Program-made: the position numbers and the translations under genes | Source: JAPOXR01 sp965219635 | GTDB taxonomy: Bacteria; Pseudomonadota; Alphaproteobacteria; Rhodobacterales; Rhodobacteraceae | Length of the DNA: 64,000 bases | Reading direction: 5' to 3' | Assembly: GCA_965219635.1 (NCBI GenBank) | Contig: OZ244783.1 | Location: 2,356,001 to 2,420,000 of the forward strand | Notes under the pieces: generated by a model | Told to the model about the DNA's origin: nothing | Seen by the model: the letters and a program-made list of their open reading frames with translations, nothing else | Database searches by the model: none | Part shown: piece after piece, positions 53,329-61,446 of the stretch | How the letters are laid out: every line of letters starts with the position of its first letter | Numbering within the stretch: the stretch's first letter is position 1

Positions 53329-54258
53329 ATGACGGCTGCTGATCCTGCTTCACTCCATGGCATTCATGCCATCCTCTACGCTCTCTTCAATGAGGACGAG
53401 GCGCTGGATCGCAAGGCCATGAAACGGCAGGTCGACATCTGCCTGGAGGCAGGAGTGCATGGCATGGCCGTGCTCGGCCTCGCAACCGAGGTTGCCAAGC
53501 TCTCCGAGGCCGAACGCCACACCATTGTCGAATGGGCGGCTGAGGATACGGCCGGCAAGGTCCCGCTGGCGGTCACTATTTCCGGCCCGTCGGTAGCGGA
53601 ACAGGTGCGGCAAGTACGTCATGCCGAAAACTCGGGAGCCGGCTGGCTGATCCTGCAACCACCTGCTGCCGGGCATTATTCGGCGGCCGAGTTCATCAGC
53701 TTTCATTGCGCAGTTGCGGAGTCAACCAAACTGCCAGTCGCCATTCAAAATGCGCCTGCCTTCCTTGGCCGGGGCCTTGATGCGCAGGACGTCACGGCTT
53801 TGCGCCAGAGGTGTCCGAACTTTCAACTCATCAAGGCAGAAGGCACTGCGGTGGAGACCGCCGGGCTGATTGAAGCAACGCATGGAACCCTGCCGGTCTT
53901 CAACGGCCGCGCCGGACTGGAACTGATCGACAATCTCGACTTCGGTTGCCAGGGCCTGATCCTGGCTCCCGACTGCATAGACCATGCAGTCAGGGCATAT
54001 GATCACCATCGAAACGGAGAGCCTGACAGCGCCTCCGCAATATACAGGAAGATGCTGCCCGCGATCGTATTCGAGATGCAGGGCATTGAAACGCTGATCT
54101 GTTACGGAAAGCGGCTGTTTGGAGCTCGTGCCGGACTCAGGATATTCGATCGTTCGCCAGCACTTCGCCCCACACCCCGTGGACTGCAGCTGGTAGAAAA
54201 ATATGCCGCCGAGCTCGGTACTTTCAGTATCGCTGCTGGCGTCGCAGCAAACATATGA
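53329..54258 (+). CDS. DapA (DHDPS)-superfamily lyase/synthase lacking the usual catalytic Tyr
   Basis: The 309-residue TIM-barrel protein is of the dihydrodipicolinate synthase/N-acetylneuraminate lyase superfamily. The Schiff-base Lys is K169 in FQLIKAEGT. The phosphate/carboxyl loop, normally Gly-Thr-Thr-Gly-Glu, reads GLATEVAKLSEAER. At the position of the catalytic Tyr of DHDPS (family pattern Pro-x-Tyr-Tyr) it has LQPPAAGHYS, so that Tyr is missing, and the Tyr of the Tyr-Asn-x-Pro block is Gln (AIQNAPAF). A true lysine-biosynthetic enzyme is therefore unlikely. A 2-keto-3-deoxy-sugar-acid aldolase or dehydratase with a different proton relay fits the sugar operon. GAGGAA precedes the ATG. 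Confidence 0.85.
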   Translation: MTAADPASLHGIHAILYALFNEDEALDRKAMKRQVDICLEAGVHGMAVLGLATEVAKLSEAERHTIVEWAAEDTAGKVPLAVTISGPSVAEQVRQVRHAENSGAGWLILQPPAAGHYSAAEFISFHCAVAESTKLPVAIQNAPAFLGRGLDAQDVTALRQRCPNFQLIKAEGTAVETAGLIEATHGTLPVFNGRAGLELIDNLDFGCQGLILAPDCIDHAVRAYDHHRNGEPDSASAIYRKMLPAIVFEMQGIETLICYGKRLFGARAGLRIFDRSPALRPTPRGLQLVEKYAAELGTFSIAAGVAANI

Positions 54259-54297
54259 CCGCATATTCGGCAATGAACTCAATCTGGAACTGACGAA

Positions 54298-55356
54298 TTG
54301 GCAGAGATCACGCTCAAGAACGTCGAAAAGCGGTGGGGACAGTTCATCGCCGTGCAGGACATGAACCTGACTGTTGCCGATCGGGAGTTTCTGGTTCTGC
54401 TGGGGCCTTCAGGATGTGGCAAGACCACGACACTGCGCATGATCGCCGGACTCGAAACGGTCACCTCGGGAGACATCTATATTGACGGAGTCCGGGTCAA
54501 CGACAGGCCAGCGCGCGATCGCGACATTGCGATGGTCTTCCAGAATTATGGCCTCTACCCGCACCTGACCGTGCGCGAGCACATCGCCTATCCACTCAAA
54601 CTCAGGAAGGTGAGTGAACCCGAGCTTGGCAGGCGGATTCTGGCGGCGGCTGAGAAGGTGCATCTTGGCGAACTCCTCGACCGCCGGCCACGCGCCCTCT
54701 CGGGAGGTCAGCGCCAAAGAGTAGCATTGGCAAGGGCGATCGTTCGTACACCGAACCTGTTCCTCATGGACGAGCCCTTGTCCAACCTTGACGCCATTCT
54801 CCGGGTTTCGATGCGGGCCGAACTCAAGCACCTGCATCATGAACTGGAAACAACGACGGTCTACGTCACCCATGACCAGATCGAGGCAATGACCATGGCC
54901 ACCCGGGTCGTCGTGATGAACGAGGGAAGGGTCGTGCAGATCGGAACGCCCGAGGAGATCTACAGCGACCCGGAAAACTCGTTTGTGGCCACCTTTATCG
55001 GCACCCCACCGATCAACATGATGCGCGGGCACATGCAAGACGGAGAATTCCACACCGCCACGGCGAGACTCGGTGGTTTCTCCCGGGACCAGTCGGGCGA
55101 CATGATCCTGGCGGTCCGCCCTGACCATGTAACGATTGCAGGTCAGGACCCTGATCTCTCGGGCACCGTGTTTGCGGTGGAGTACACCGGATCCGAACTG
55201 CTGGTTGTCGTTGATGTCGGAGGTGAGCGTATAACACTGACCAGCAATCTGGACCGGCGGCCAAGGATCGACGAGAGCATCGGCCTCAGGATCGATCGCA
55301 ATGAGACGTTCCTGTTCGATCCCCCAACCGGCAACCGGATCAGGTTGCCGGCATGA
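54298..55356 (+). CDS. Sugar ABC transporter ATP-binding protein (UgpC/MalK/MsmK family)
   Basis: The 352-residue ATPase has Walker A GPSGCGKTTTLRM, Q-loop AMVFQNYGLYPHLTVREHI, signature LSGGQRQRVALARAI, Walker B LFLMDEPLSNLDA and switch His in YVTHDQIEAMTMA. A C-terminal TOBE/OB domain follows (MILAVRPDHVTIAG). The start codon is TTG at 54298, where the family N-terminus ITLKNVEKRWGQF begins two codons later; no ATG is close. It serves the two permeases upstream, with the lyase gene lying between. Confidence 0.92.
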   Translation: MAEITLKNVEKRWGQFIAVQDMNLTVADREFLVLLGPSGCGKTTTLRMIAGLETVTSGDIYIDGVRVNDRPARDRDIAMVFQNYGLYPHLTVREHIAYPLKLRKVSEPELGRRILAAAEKVHLGELLDRRPRALSGGQRQRVALARAIVRTPNLFLMDEPLSNLDAILRVSMRAELKHLHHELETTTVYVTHDQIEAMTMATRVVVMNEGRVVQIGTPEEIYSDPENSFVATFIGTPPINMMRGHMQDGEFHTATARLGGFSRDQSGDMILAVRPDHVTIAGQDPDLSGTVFAVEYTGSELLVVVDVGGERITLTSNLDRRPRIDESIGLRIDRNETFLFDPPTGNRIRLPA

Positions 55357-55378
55357 ACCAGTAACCGCAGGGGCAGGC

Positions 55379-57001
55379 ATGGATTACGACTATATCATTG
55401 CTGGTGGCGGGTCTTCTGCATGCGTTGCTGCAACTGCGTTGGTACGGGACCACAACGCGCGCGTGCTCATGATCGAGCGGGGTCCCTCCCGGACCAATTG
55501 GCTCATGCAAATGCCCGCGGGCTACATGAAGTATCTCGCCCGCGACGACTTTCTGGAAATGCACAGCACCGTGCCGCAGGAGCAGCTCGACGGACGGGCG
55601 CCGATCATCCCCCAGGCAAAGGCCCTCGGGGGCGGGAGTGCAGTGAACGCCATGGTCTACATGCGCGGCCAGCGCCAGGACTATGACGGCTGGGACGAAT
55701 TCCTCGGTGGTGCATCAGGCTGGTCATACCAAGACATCCTGCCACACTTCAGGCGGCTTGAGAGGAACACGAAATTCAACAACGAGTTTCATGGTATTGA
55801 CGGGGGCTTGTGGGTTTCGGATCCCGGCTACACGGTCGAAATGACAGACGCATTCGTGCTGGCCGCCCAGGGCTACGGCATTCCCTTCAATCCTGACTTC
55901 AATGGTGAGCGGCAAGCCGGTGTCGGACTGATGCAGAACACCATTGGCGGACACAAGCGTTGCGACGCGGTCAGGGCGTTTCTCTCGCAGGTGCAGGGCA
56001 ATCCCAACCTCAAGATCATCACAAATGCAACGGTCACGCGGATCTTGGTCGAGAATGGCCGGGCCACTGGTGTCGAGTACATGCAGGGTGGCAGAACGGC
56101 CTCGGTTCATACCGATGGAGAGGTCCTGGTAGCAACCGGGACATACAACACAGCCAAGCTCCTGATGCTCTCCGGCCTCGGCCCTGCTGATCAACTCCGG
56201 GAGCACGGCATCAACTGCCTGGCCGATCTGCCGGGAGTCGGCGAAAACCTGCAGGACCACCATGAAGTGCCGCTGATTTGCTCGATGAACAAACCGGCCG
56301 GCTACTTCCGGCAGGATCGCGGCTGGCGGATGATCCGGAACGGGTTGCAGTATATCCTGTTCCGATCCGGGCCGGTGACCACAATTGGGGTGGAAGCCTG
56401 CGCCTTTCACGATCCGGATGGCGGGAGTCGCCCGACGATCCAACTCTATTGCGCGCCGATCGTTTATCTGGACCGGGACTATACTGACCTGAAGCCCTCA
56501 CACGGCGTGACACTGACATCATGCCTGCTGCGTCCGAAGGCACGCGGCACTGTCAGGCTGAGATCATCAAACCCACTCGACAAGCCGCTGGTCGACTGCC
56601 GATTCTTCGGCCACCTCGACGACCTCAGGCTTACGATTTCAGCGGTCAGGATCGCAAGGGAAGTCCTGGCAACCGAGCCTGCTGCCTCACTCATTTCCGG
56701 AGAATTATTACCCGGGGCGGCTGTTGATACGGATGAAGGATTGCGAACCTACAGCAACCGGATGGTCAAGACCAACTACCACCCGGTGGGCACAGCTCGC
56801 ATGGGCAAGGACGGCGACGACATGGCAGTCGTCGATACCAGGCTGCGGGTTCGGGGCGTTGAAGGATTGCGTGTGATTGACTGCTCGGTAATGCCACAGA
56901 TCCCGTCCGGCAACACGAACGCACCAGCGATGGCCGTTGCCGACCGGGCCGTGTCGCTGATGACGAACTCCGGCAACCCGCCAGCCGAGGTAGTGCAGTG
57001 A
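55379..57001 (+). CDS. GMC-family FAD oxidoreductase (choline/alcohol dehydrogenase-like)
   Basis: The 540-residue flavoprotein has the Rossmann motif YDYIIAGGGSSACVAATALV, the GMC signature AKALGGGSAVNAMVYMRGQR, LMLSGLGPADQLREHGINCL and the catalytic His in NYHPVGTARMGKDGDDMAVV, then MPQIPSGNTNAPAMAVADR. It oxidises a primary or secondary alcohol, passing electrons to O2 or the respiratory chain. There is no signal peptide, so it is cytoplasmic. In this operon it probably performs the first oxidation of the imported sugar or polyol. It lies 22 nt after the ATPase gene and overlaps the regulator gene by 4 nt. Confidence 0.92.
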   Translation: MDYDYIIAGGGSSACVAATALVRDHNARVLMIERGPSRTNWLMQMPAGYMKYLARDDFLEMHSTVPQEQLDGRAPIIPQAKALGGGSAVNAMVYMRGQRQDYDGWDEFLGGASGWSYQDILPHFRRLERNTKFNNEFHGIDGGLWVSDPGYTVEMTDAFVLAAQGYGIPFNPDFNGERQAGVGLMQNTIGGHKRCDAVRAFLSQVQGNPNLKIITNATVTRILVENGRATGVEYMQGGRTASVHTDGEVLVATGTYNTAKLLMLSGLGPADQLREHGINCLADLPGVGENLQDHHEVPLICSMNKPAGYFRQDRGWRMIRNGLQYILFRSGPVTTIGVEACAFHDPDGGSRPTIQLYCAPIVYLDRDYTDLKPSHGVTLTSCLLRPKARGTVRLRSSNPLDKPLVDCRFFGHLDDLRLTISAVRIAREVLATEPAASLISGELLPGAAVDTDEGLRTYSNRMVKTNYHPVGTARMGKDGDDMAVVDTRLRVRGVEGLRVIDCSVMPQIPSGNTNAPAMAVADRAVSLMTNSGNPPAEVVQ

Positions 57002-57738
57002 CGCCTACTGGCGACAGAACCTCGCCGCTGGTGGAGCGCACGATCGACATGCTCGGGCGCCAGATCGTCCATGGCAAACACGCGCCGGACACCCTGTTGC
57101 CCCCCGAAAGCGAAATCGCCCGGACAGCAGGTGTTGGCCGAAATGTTGTACGGGAGGCGACCAAAGTCCTGACTTCCATGGGACTGCTGCGCGTCGCCCA
57201 AGGCGCCGGCACAACTGTGCAGCCCACCCGCAACTGGGAACATCTTGATCGGCGTGTCCTCGGATGGGCAATGGAGTCAGATGAGCTGCGGGAAGGGCTG
57301 ATCGACGAATTGAGCACCCTGCGCTACATTCTTGAGCCGGAAGTCGCGGCAATTGCCGCCGAGCTGGCCACGACCACGGAAGTCCTCCGGTTGTTCGAAG
57401 CCTGGGAGATGATGGACGCAAACAGGCACAACCCTGAACGGGCCGTAGAGGCTGATATCCTTTTCCACCGGAGGATGTTCGAGGCTGCGCACAACAAGTT
57501 CCTGTCGGCGCTGCTACGTACGGTTGTCACGGTGTTGAGAGCTAATTTCGAAATGGCGTTGAGGGCAGATCTGGAAGTCATCGGGTTCCTCGAAGAACAC
57601 AGGCTGGTCGCAGAGGCTATCAAGGACCGGAAACCAGACGAAGCCAGGCATCGGATGCAATTGCTGCTGCGCAACAACCAGCGCCAGATAGCAGGAATGC
57701 GTCATGCCCTGGCCTCCATGCAGCACCCGGAATCCTGA
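56998..57738 (+). CDS. FadR/GntR-family transcriptional regulator (FCD domain)
   Basis: The 246-residue protein has a GntR winged helix (residues ~10-75: LLPPESEIARTAGVGRNVVR, MGLLRVAQGAGTTVQP) and a helical FCD effector domain with ADILFHRRMFEAAHNKFLSA, which has the Asp/His metal-site pattern of the family. GTG 56998 lies in a GTGA overlap with the GMC stop. Being inside the operon, it is the likely local repressor, with a sugar-acid intermediate as plausible inducer. Confidence 0.92.
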   Translation: MTPTGDRTSPLVERTIDMLGRQIVHGKHAPDTLLPPESEIARTAGVGRNVVREATKVLTSMGLLRVAQGAGTTVQPTRNWEHLDRRVLGWAMESDELREGLIDELSTLRYILEPEVAAIAAELATTTEVLRLFEAWEMMDANRHNPERAVEADILFHRRMFEAAHNKFLSALLRTVVTVLRANFEMALRADLEVIGFLEEHRLVAEAIKDRKPDEARHRMQLLLRNNQRQIAGMRHALASMQHPES

Positions 57739-57757
57739 ACATGGGCAAGGCCTGCAC

Positions 57758-58768
57758 ATGAACGGCTCGACCGGATCGGACGTTTCTTTGGAAGCACGGT
57801 GCAGGGATCTTCTGTGTGATCTTGGACTTGCCAGGGCGGACGACCCGATCGACATAATGCCGCTGACCGGAGGCGTGGCTTCGGACATCGCCCGGGTCGT
57901 GGTTGCAGGACAGGCCTACTGCGTCAAGTTTGCGCTGGAGAAGCTGCGCGTCGCCGAAGAATGGCATGTGCCAGTGCATCGCAACCGGGCGGAATACGAC
58001 TGGCTACAGTTTGCCTCGGAAATCGAGCCAACCGCCGTTCCACGGTTATTCGGCAGGTCAAGCGGTGGATTTGCCATGGAACTGGTTCAGGGACCGGATG
58101 TCAGATTGTGGAAGGACATGCTTCTGAATGAAGCTCCACGAACCGGACATGCCGCCGCAGTGGGGACTGTTCTGGGCAAGATTCATGCAGCGTCTGCCCG
58201 TCCGGAATTCCAGAGCGCCGGCTTCCAGAATCAAGATGACTTTCTTGCAATCCGTATCGAACCCTACCTTCATTTTACTGCCGGGAAACACCCTGCCCTT
58301 GCCGGGCGGTTGAACCGGCTTGGCGAGAGCCTTCACCGTACCCAGGCGGCACTTGTTCATGGTGACGTCAGCCCCAAGAACATCCTGTTCCGGGGAAACC
58401 ATCCTGTCATTCTTGATGCCGAGTGCGCCACGATGGGTGATCCCGCATTCGATGCGGCATTCTGCCTGAATCACCTGGCTCTGAAGTCGCTGCACCTTCC
58501 GCAGCACCGCCACGATCTGATCAATGCGATGCTCGAATTCTGGACGTCATACAAGCGCCATGTCGACTGGGAGCGCGTCGGCGAACTGGAGGCCCGCATT
58601 GCTGCGTTGCTCCCCGCACTCATGCTTGCACGGGTCGACGGAAAGTCGCCTGTCGAGTACCTGTCAATCCAAGGTCAGGAGAAGGTCCGCAGACTGGCGG
58701 CGCCGTTGATCCAAGAGGCGCCAGAAAATCTGGACGCGGTCCTGTCCAGGATTTCAGTGATGGAGTGA
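57758..58768 (+). CDS. APH-fold small-molecule kinase (phosphotransferase family)
   Basis: This 336-residue protein has the protein-kinase-like APH/choline-kinase fold. The catalytic loop is ALVHGDVSPKNILFRG (Brenner motif with catalytic Asp) and the Mg-binding block is VILDAECATMGDPAFDAAFC. An N-terminal nucleotide-binding part includes GGVASDIARVVVAGQAYCVK with the ATP Lys. Antibiotic resistance is unlikely given the operon; a sugar or hydroxy-acid kinase is more plausible. ATG 57758 has AAGG eight bases upstream, 19 nt after the regulator stop; the frame is open slightly upstream into the regulator gene. It directly precedes the enolase-like gene and may make its phosphorylated substrate. 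Confidence 0.85.
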   Translation: MNGSTGSDVSLEARCRDLLCDLGLARADDPIDIMPLTGGVASDIARVVVAGQAYCVKFALEKLRVAEEWHVPVHRNRAEYDWLQFASEIEPTAVPRLFGRSSGGFAMELVQGPDVRLWKDMLLNEAPRTGHAAAVGTVLGKIHAASARPEFQSAGFQNQDDFLAIRIEPYLHFTAGKHPALAGRLNRLGESLHRTQAALVHGDVSPKNILFRGNHPVILDAECATMGDPAFDAAFCLNHLALKSLHLPQHRHDLINAMLEFWTSYKRHVDWERVGELEARIAALLPALMLARVDGKSPVEYLSIQGQEKVRRLAAPLIQEAPENLDAVLSRISVME

Positions 58769-58775
58769 GTGCAGA

Positions 58776-60071
58776 GTGACAAAGATTCAGAGAGTATCCG
58801 CCCGCCGCATATGGGATTCCCGCGGCAATCCGACCGTAGAGGTTGACGTCGAGCTTGAAAACGGCGCCAGCGGCCGGGCCGCTGCTCCTGCGGGAGCATC
58901 CCGTGGATCCAGGGAAGCGGTCGACCTGCGCGACGGGGGCGTACGCATGGGAGGCATGGATGTGCGGCAGGCCGTAGCCAATGTGAACGGCCCCATTGCT
59001 TCGGCCCTGTCCGGCATGATTGCGGACAACCAACAGTCCGTGGACGAAACGCTCTGCAGCCTGGACGGCACCGGAAACAAATCACGGCTTGGCGGCAATG
59101 CGACAGTCGCAACATCGCTTGCGGTGCTGCAGGCAGCCGCCGCCAGCAATTCGCTGCCGCTCTGGGCGCATCTGGTCAATAACTTTGGCGCACACCCGAC
59201 GGTCCCACTTCCCGAAATCCAGATTTTTGGCGGCGGCGCCCATGCCGCGCGGCGTGTCGATGTGCAGGATTTCATGATCATGGTTCCTGGAGCAGAGTCC
59301 TTCAGCGAAGCGCTGGAAGTCACATCCGAGGTTTACCGGGCTGCCGGGGCCATCATGCAAGAACGCCATGGTTCCGCCGGAGTTGCCGATGAGGGAGGAT
59401 GGTGGCCTCAATTCAAGAGCAACCGCGAGGCTCTGGATACCCTTGTCTCTGCAATCGAGGCCGCCGGTGAAACACCTGGCGAGCGGGTGGTCATATCACT
59501 TGACATCGCCGCCTCCGAATTCGGGAGCAAGGATGGCTACCGGCTTGCTCTCGAAGACCGGACGATTGACACAGACGGCATGATTGAAGTGATTTCGGAC
59601 TGGCTCGACAGATATCCCATAGCCTCGGTCGAAGATCCGCTGGCGGAGGATGACGAGGACGGCACCAAGGAATTTACACGGCTGTTCGGGGAGCGCGTCC
59701 AGATCGTCGGCGACGATTACCTGGTCACAAACGCGAAACTCGTTTCCAACGCCGCTGAGGCGGGTGCCTGCAACGCGGTTCTCATCAAGATCAATCAGGC
59801 GGGGACAGTTTCCGAGTCGATCATGGCCATGCAGGCCGCGAAGATGGCCGGCTTCGGAACGATTGTCTCCGCCCGTTCCGGCGAAACCGAGGATGTTGCA
59901 ATCTGTCATCTGTCCGCTGGCCTGAATGCCGGCCAACTCAAAGTCGGATCATTCGCCCGGTCGGAACGCATGGCAAAGTGGAATGAGTGCATTAGGCTAA
60001 GCGAACACGCTGAAATGGGTAGATTTGCCGGTGGAACTTCACTTGCTGATACCTGGTGGGGCAAAGGCTGA
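58776..60071 (+). CDS. Enolase paralogue with altered active site (phospho-acid dehydratase candidate)
   Basis: The 431-residue protein aligns with enolase end to end (RRIWDSRGNPTVEVDVELE at the start, ARSERMAKWNECIRL at the end). Metal ligands are kept: D243, E286, D313. So are the base Lys K338 (VLIKINQAGT), E206 (ADEGG), K389 (GQLKVG), H156 and R367. Three catalytic or loop places differ: the Ser-Gly-Ala-Ser-Thr lid reads A39-G-A-S-R43; the catalytic Glu of Gln-Glu-Phe is D165 (VQDFM); and the His of Ser-His-Arg-Ser-Gly-Glu is A366 (VSARSGETED). It is thus unlikely to be the housekeeping 2-phosphoglycerate enolase and may dehydrate a larger phosphorylated sugar acid. GTG start at 58776, 7 nt after the kinase gene. 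Confidence 0.87.
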   Translation: MTKIQRVSARRIWDSRGNPTVEVDVELENGASGRAAAPAGASRGSREAVDLRDGGVRMGGMDVRQAVANVNGPIASALSGMIADNQQSVDETLCSLDGTGNKSRLGGNATVATSLAVLQAAAASNSLPLWAHLVNNFGAHPTVPLPEIQIFGGGAHAARRVDVQDFMIMVPGAESFSEALEVTSEVYRAAGAIMQERHGSAGVADEGGWWPQFKSNREALDTLVSAIEAAGETPGERVVISLDIAASEFGSKDGYRLALEDRTIDTDGMIEVISDWLDRYPIASVEDPLAEDDEDGTKEFTRLFGERVQIVGDDYLVTNAKLVSNAAEAGACNAVLIKINQAGTVSESIMAMQAAKMAGFGTIVSARSGETEDVAICHLSAGLNAGQLKVGSFARSERMAKWNECIRLSEHAEMGRFAGGTSLADTWWGKG

Positions 60072-60190
60072 CCGGGCCAGGCCATGAAACCGCTGATGCT
60101 GCCCCGCCCCAGCGTGAAGGCGCCTGCCAGCTATTGCCGGACAGTCTCTCTCGGCAAGACCCGTCAGCCCCGTAAGACCGGAGAAATCTT

Positions 60191-60943
60191 ATGAGCACCT
60201 ATGACTTGACCGGACGAGCCGCAGTGGTGACCGGCGGAGCCCGCGGGATGGGCGCAGCGGTTGCCCGGCACTTTCTTGACGCGAACGCTTCAGTAACACT
60301 TTGGGACGTGGATTCCGGATTGCTTGCTTCAACCGTGGGCGAGTTGTCGAAACGGGGCAAGGTTTCAGGAAGAGTGGTCGATGTCTCCGACCCGGATCAG
60401 GTTCACGCGGCGGCAAATGCCGCTCACGAGGAAATGGACCGTATCGACATCCTTGTGACGTGCGCAGGAATTGCTGGCCCGGTTGCGCCTGTGGCGGAGT
60501 TTCCGGTTGAGGAATGGGACCGGGTGATGCGCATCAATCTCGGCGGCGTGTTTCTGTGTTGCAGGGAAATCGTACCCTTCATGCAGGCCAGGAAGTATGG
60601 ACGTATCGTGAATATTGCATCGGTGGCAGGCAAGGAGGGAAATCCCAACGCATCAGCCTATTCGGCGTCCAAGTCAGGCGTGATCAACCTGACCCGCAGC
60701 CTTGGCAAGGAACTGGCCCAGTCCAGAATCCGCGTCAATGCAATAACACCGGCAGTCATCAAGACTGAAATGCTGAATGACGTGACCGAGGCCCAGATCG
60801 ACTACATGGTTTCGAGAATACCCATGGGACGCATGGGGACCGTCGACGAAGTGGCCGAAATGGTGATGTTCCTGTCCTCGGATGCCTGTTCGTTTTCAAC
60901 CGCAGCCGTATTCGACATGTCAGGCGGCAGAACCACCTATTGA
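60191..60943 (+). CDS. Short-chain dehydrogenase/reductase (SDR)
   Basis: The 250-residue classical SDR has VTGGARGMGAAVARHFLDAN (cofactor loop), CAGIAGPVAPVAEFPVEEWD, the active Ser in NIASVAGKEGNPNA and the Tyr-x-x-x-Lys in YSASKSGVINLTRSLGKELA. An Asp after beta-2 (LWDVDSG) suggests NAD+. It ends in SFSTAAVFDMSGGRTTY, slightly off the usual Gly-Gly-x-x-x pattern. GGAG precedes ATG 60191. It is the last gene of the operon, 119 nt after the enolase paralogue, and likely acts on a sugar, polyol or keto-acid intermediate. Confidence 0.9.
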   Translation: MSTYDLTGRAAVVTGGARGMGAAVARHFLDANASVTLWDVDSGLLASTVGELSKRGKVSGRVVDVSDPDQVHAAANAAHEEMDRIDILVTCAGIAGPVAPVAEFPVEEWDRVMRINLGGVFLCCREIVPFMQARKYGRIVNIASVAGKEGNPNASAYSASKSGVINLTRSLGKELAQSRIRVNAITPAVIKTEMLNDVTEAQIDYMVSRIPMGRMGTVDEVAEMVMFLSSDACSFSTAAVFDMSGGRTTY

Positions 60944-61073
60944 TGAGACGCTCGAATACTTGGAACCTGCTTCCCGGTATTGGTTCTGACAAGCTACCGA
61001 TAGTGCAAGATAGCATCAAAGCCAGGCACTGGGCGGCCGCAATCGCAAGACTTCAAGGCAGTTGGTTGACGCG

Positions 61074-61388
61074 TCATGCTATTTGAGCGGGGTCCGCGCG
61101 GACTGCGCCAGCCCGGATAGGCAGCCGGGCGATTTCCGGTCCCGCCTTTTCCTCTGCCATGCGCGATTCGTAGGCACTCTGCAGATTGAGCCAGAATTGG
61201 GGATTGGTCCCGAACCAGTGTCCCAAGCGCAAAGCTGTGTCGCCGGTAACAGCGCGTTTGCCGGCGATAATCTGGCCAACCCGGATTGGCGGAACTGCCA
61301 TTTGCCGTGCGAGCTCCGCCGGTGTTATTCCCAACTCGTCCAGTTCGTCCTTGAGGATTCTTCCCGGATGGACGGCTCGCATAAGCAT
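61074..61388 (-). CDS. higA: HigA-family antitoxin (XRE helix-turn-helix), no HigB partner seen
   Basis: The 104-residue protein starts MLMRAVHPGRILKDELDELG and has the HTH ITPAELARQMAVPPIRVGQI followed by TGDTALRLGHWFGTNPQFWL, the exact layout of HigA antitoxins. ATG 61388 has GGGGAG seven bases upstream. The toxin gene normally lies directly upstream, but here that place is taken by the end of the P450 gene, 58 nt away. It may be a solitary regulator or the remnant of a toxin-antitoxin pair. Confidence 0.85.
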   Translation of the reverse strand: MLMRAVHPGRILKDELDELGITPAELARQMAVPPIRVGQIIAGKRAVTGDTALRLGHWFGTNPQFWLNLQSAYESRMAEEKAGPEIARLPIRAGAVRADPAQIA

Positions 61389-61446
61389 TTTCACTCTCCC
61401 CTTGGTACTGATGGCTGGCTGACTTGACCGGTTTTCGTCTGCTTCA

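Noticed and set aside
54409..55380. 323-codon minus-strand frame across the sugar ABC ATPase gene
   Set aside because: Shadow of the ATPase coding strand with no family resemblance.
57758..58768. Aminoglycoside-resistance gene
   Set aside because: The fold fits, but placement inside a sugar operon 7 nt before an enolase paralogue argues for a metabolic kinase.
58776..60071. Housekeeping enolase
   Set aside because: Three near-invariant positions are changed and the gene sits in a catabolic operon.
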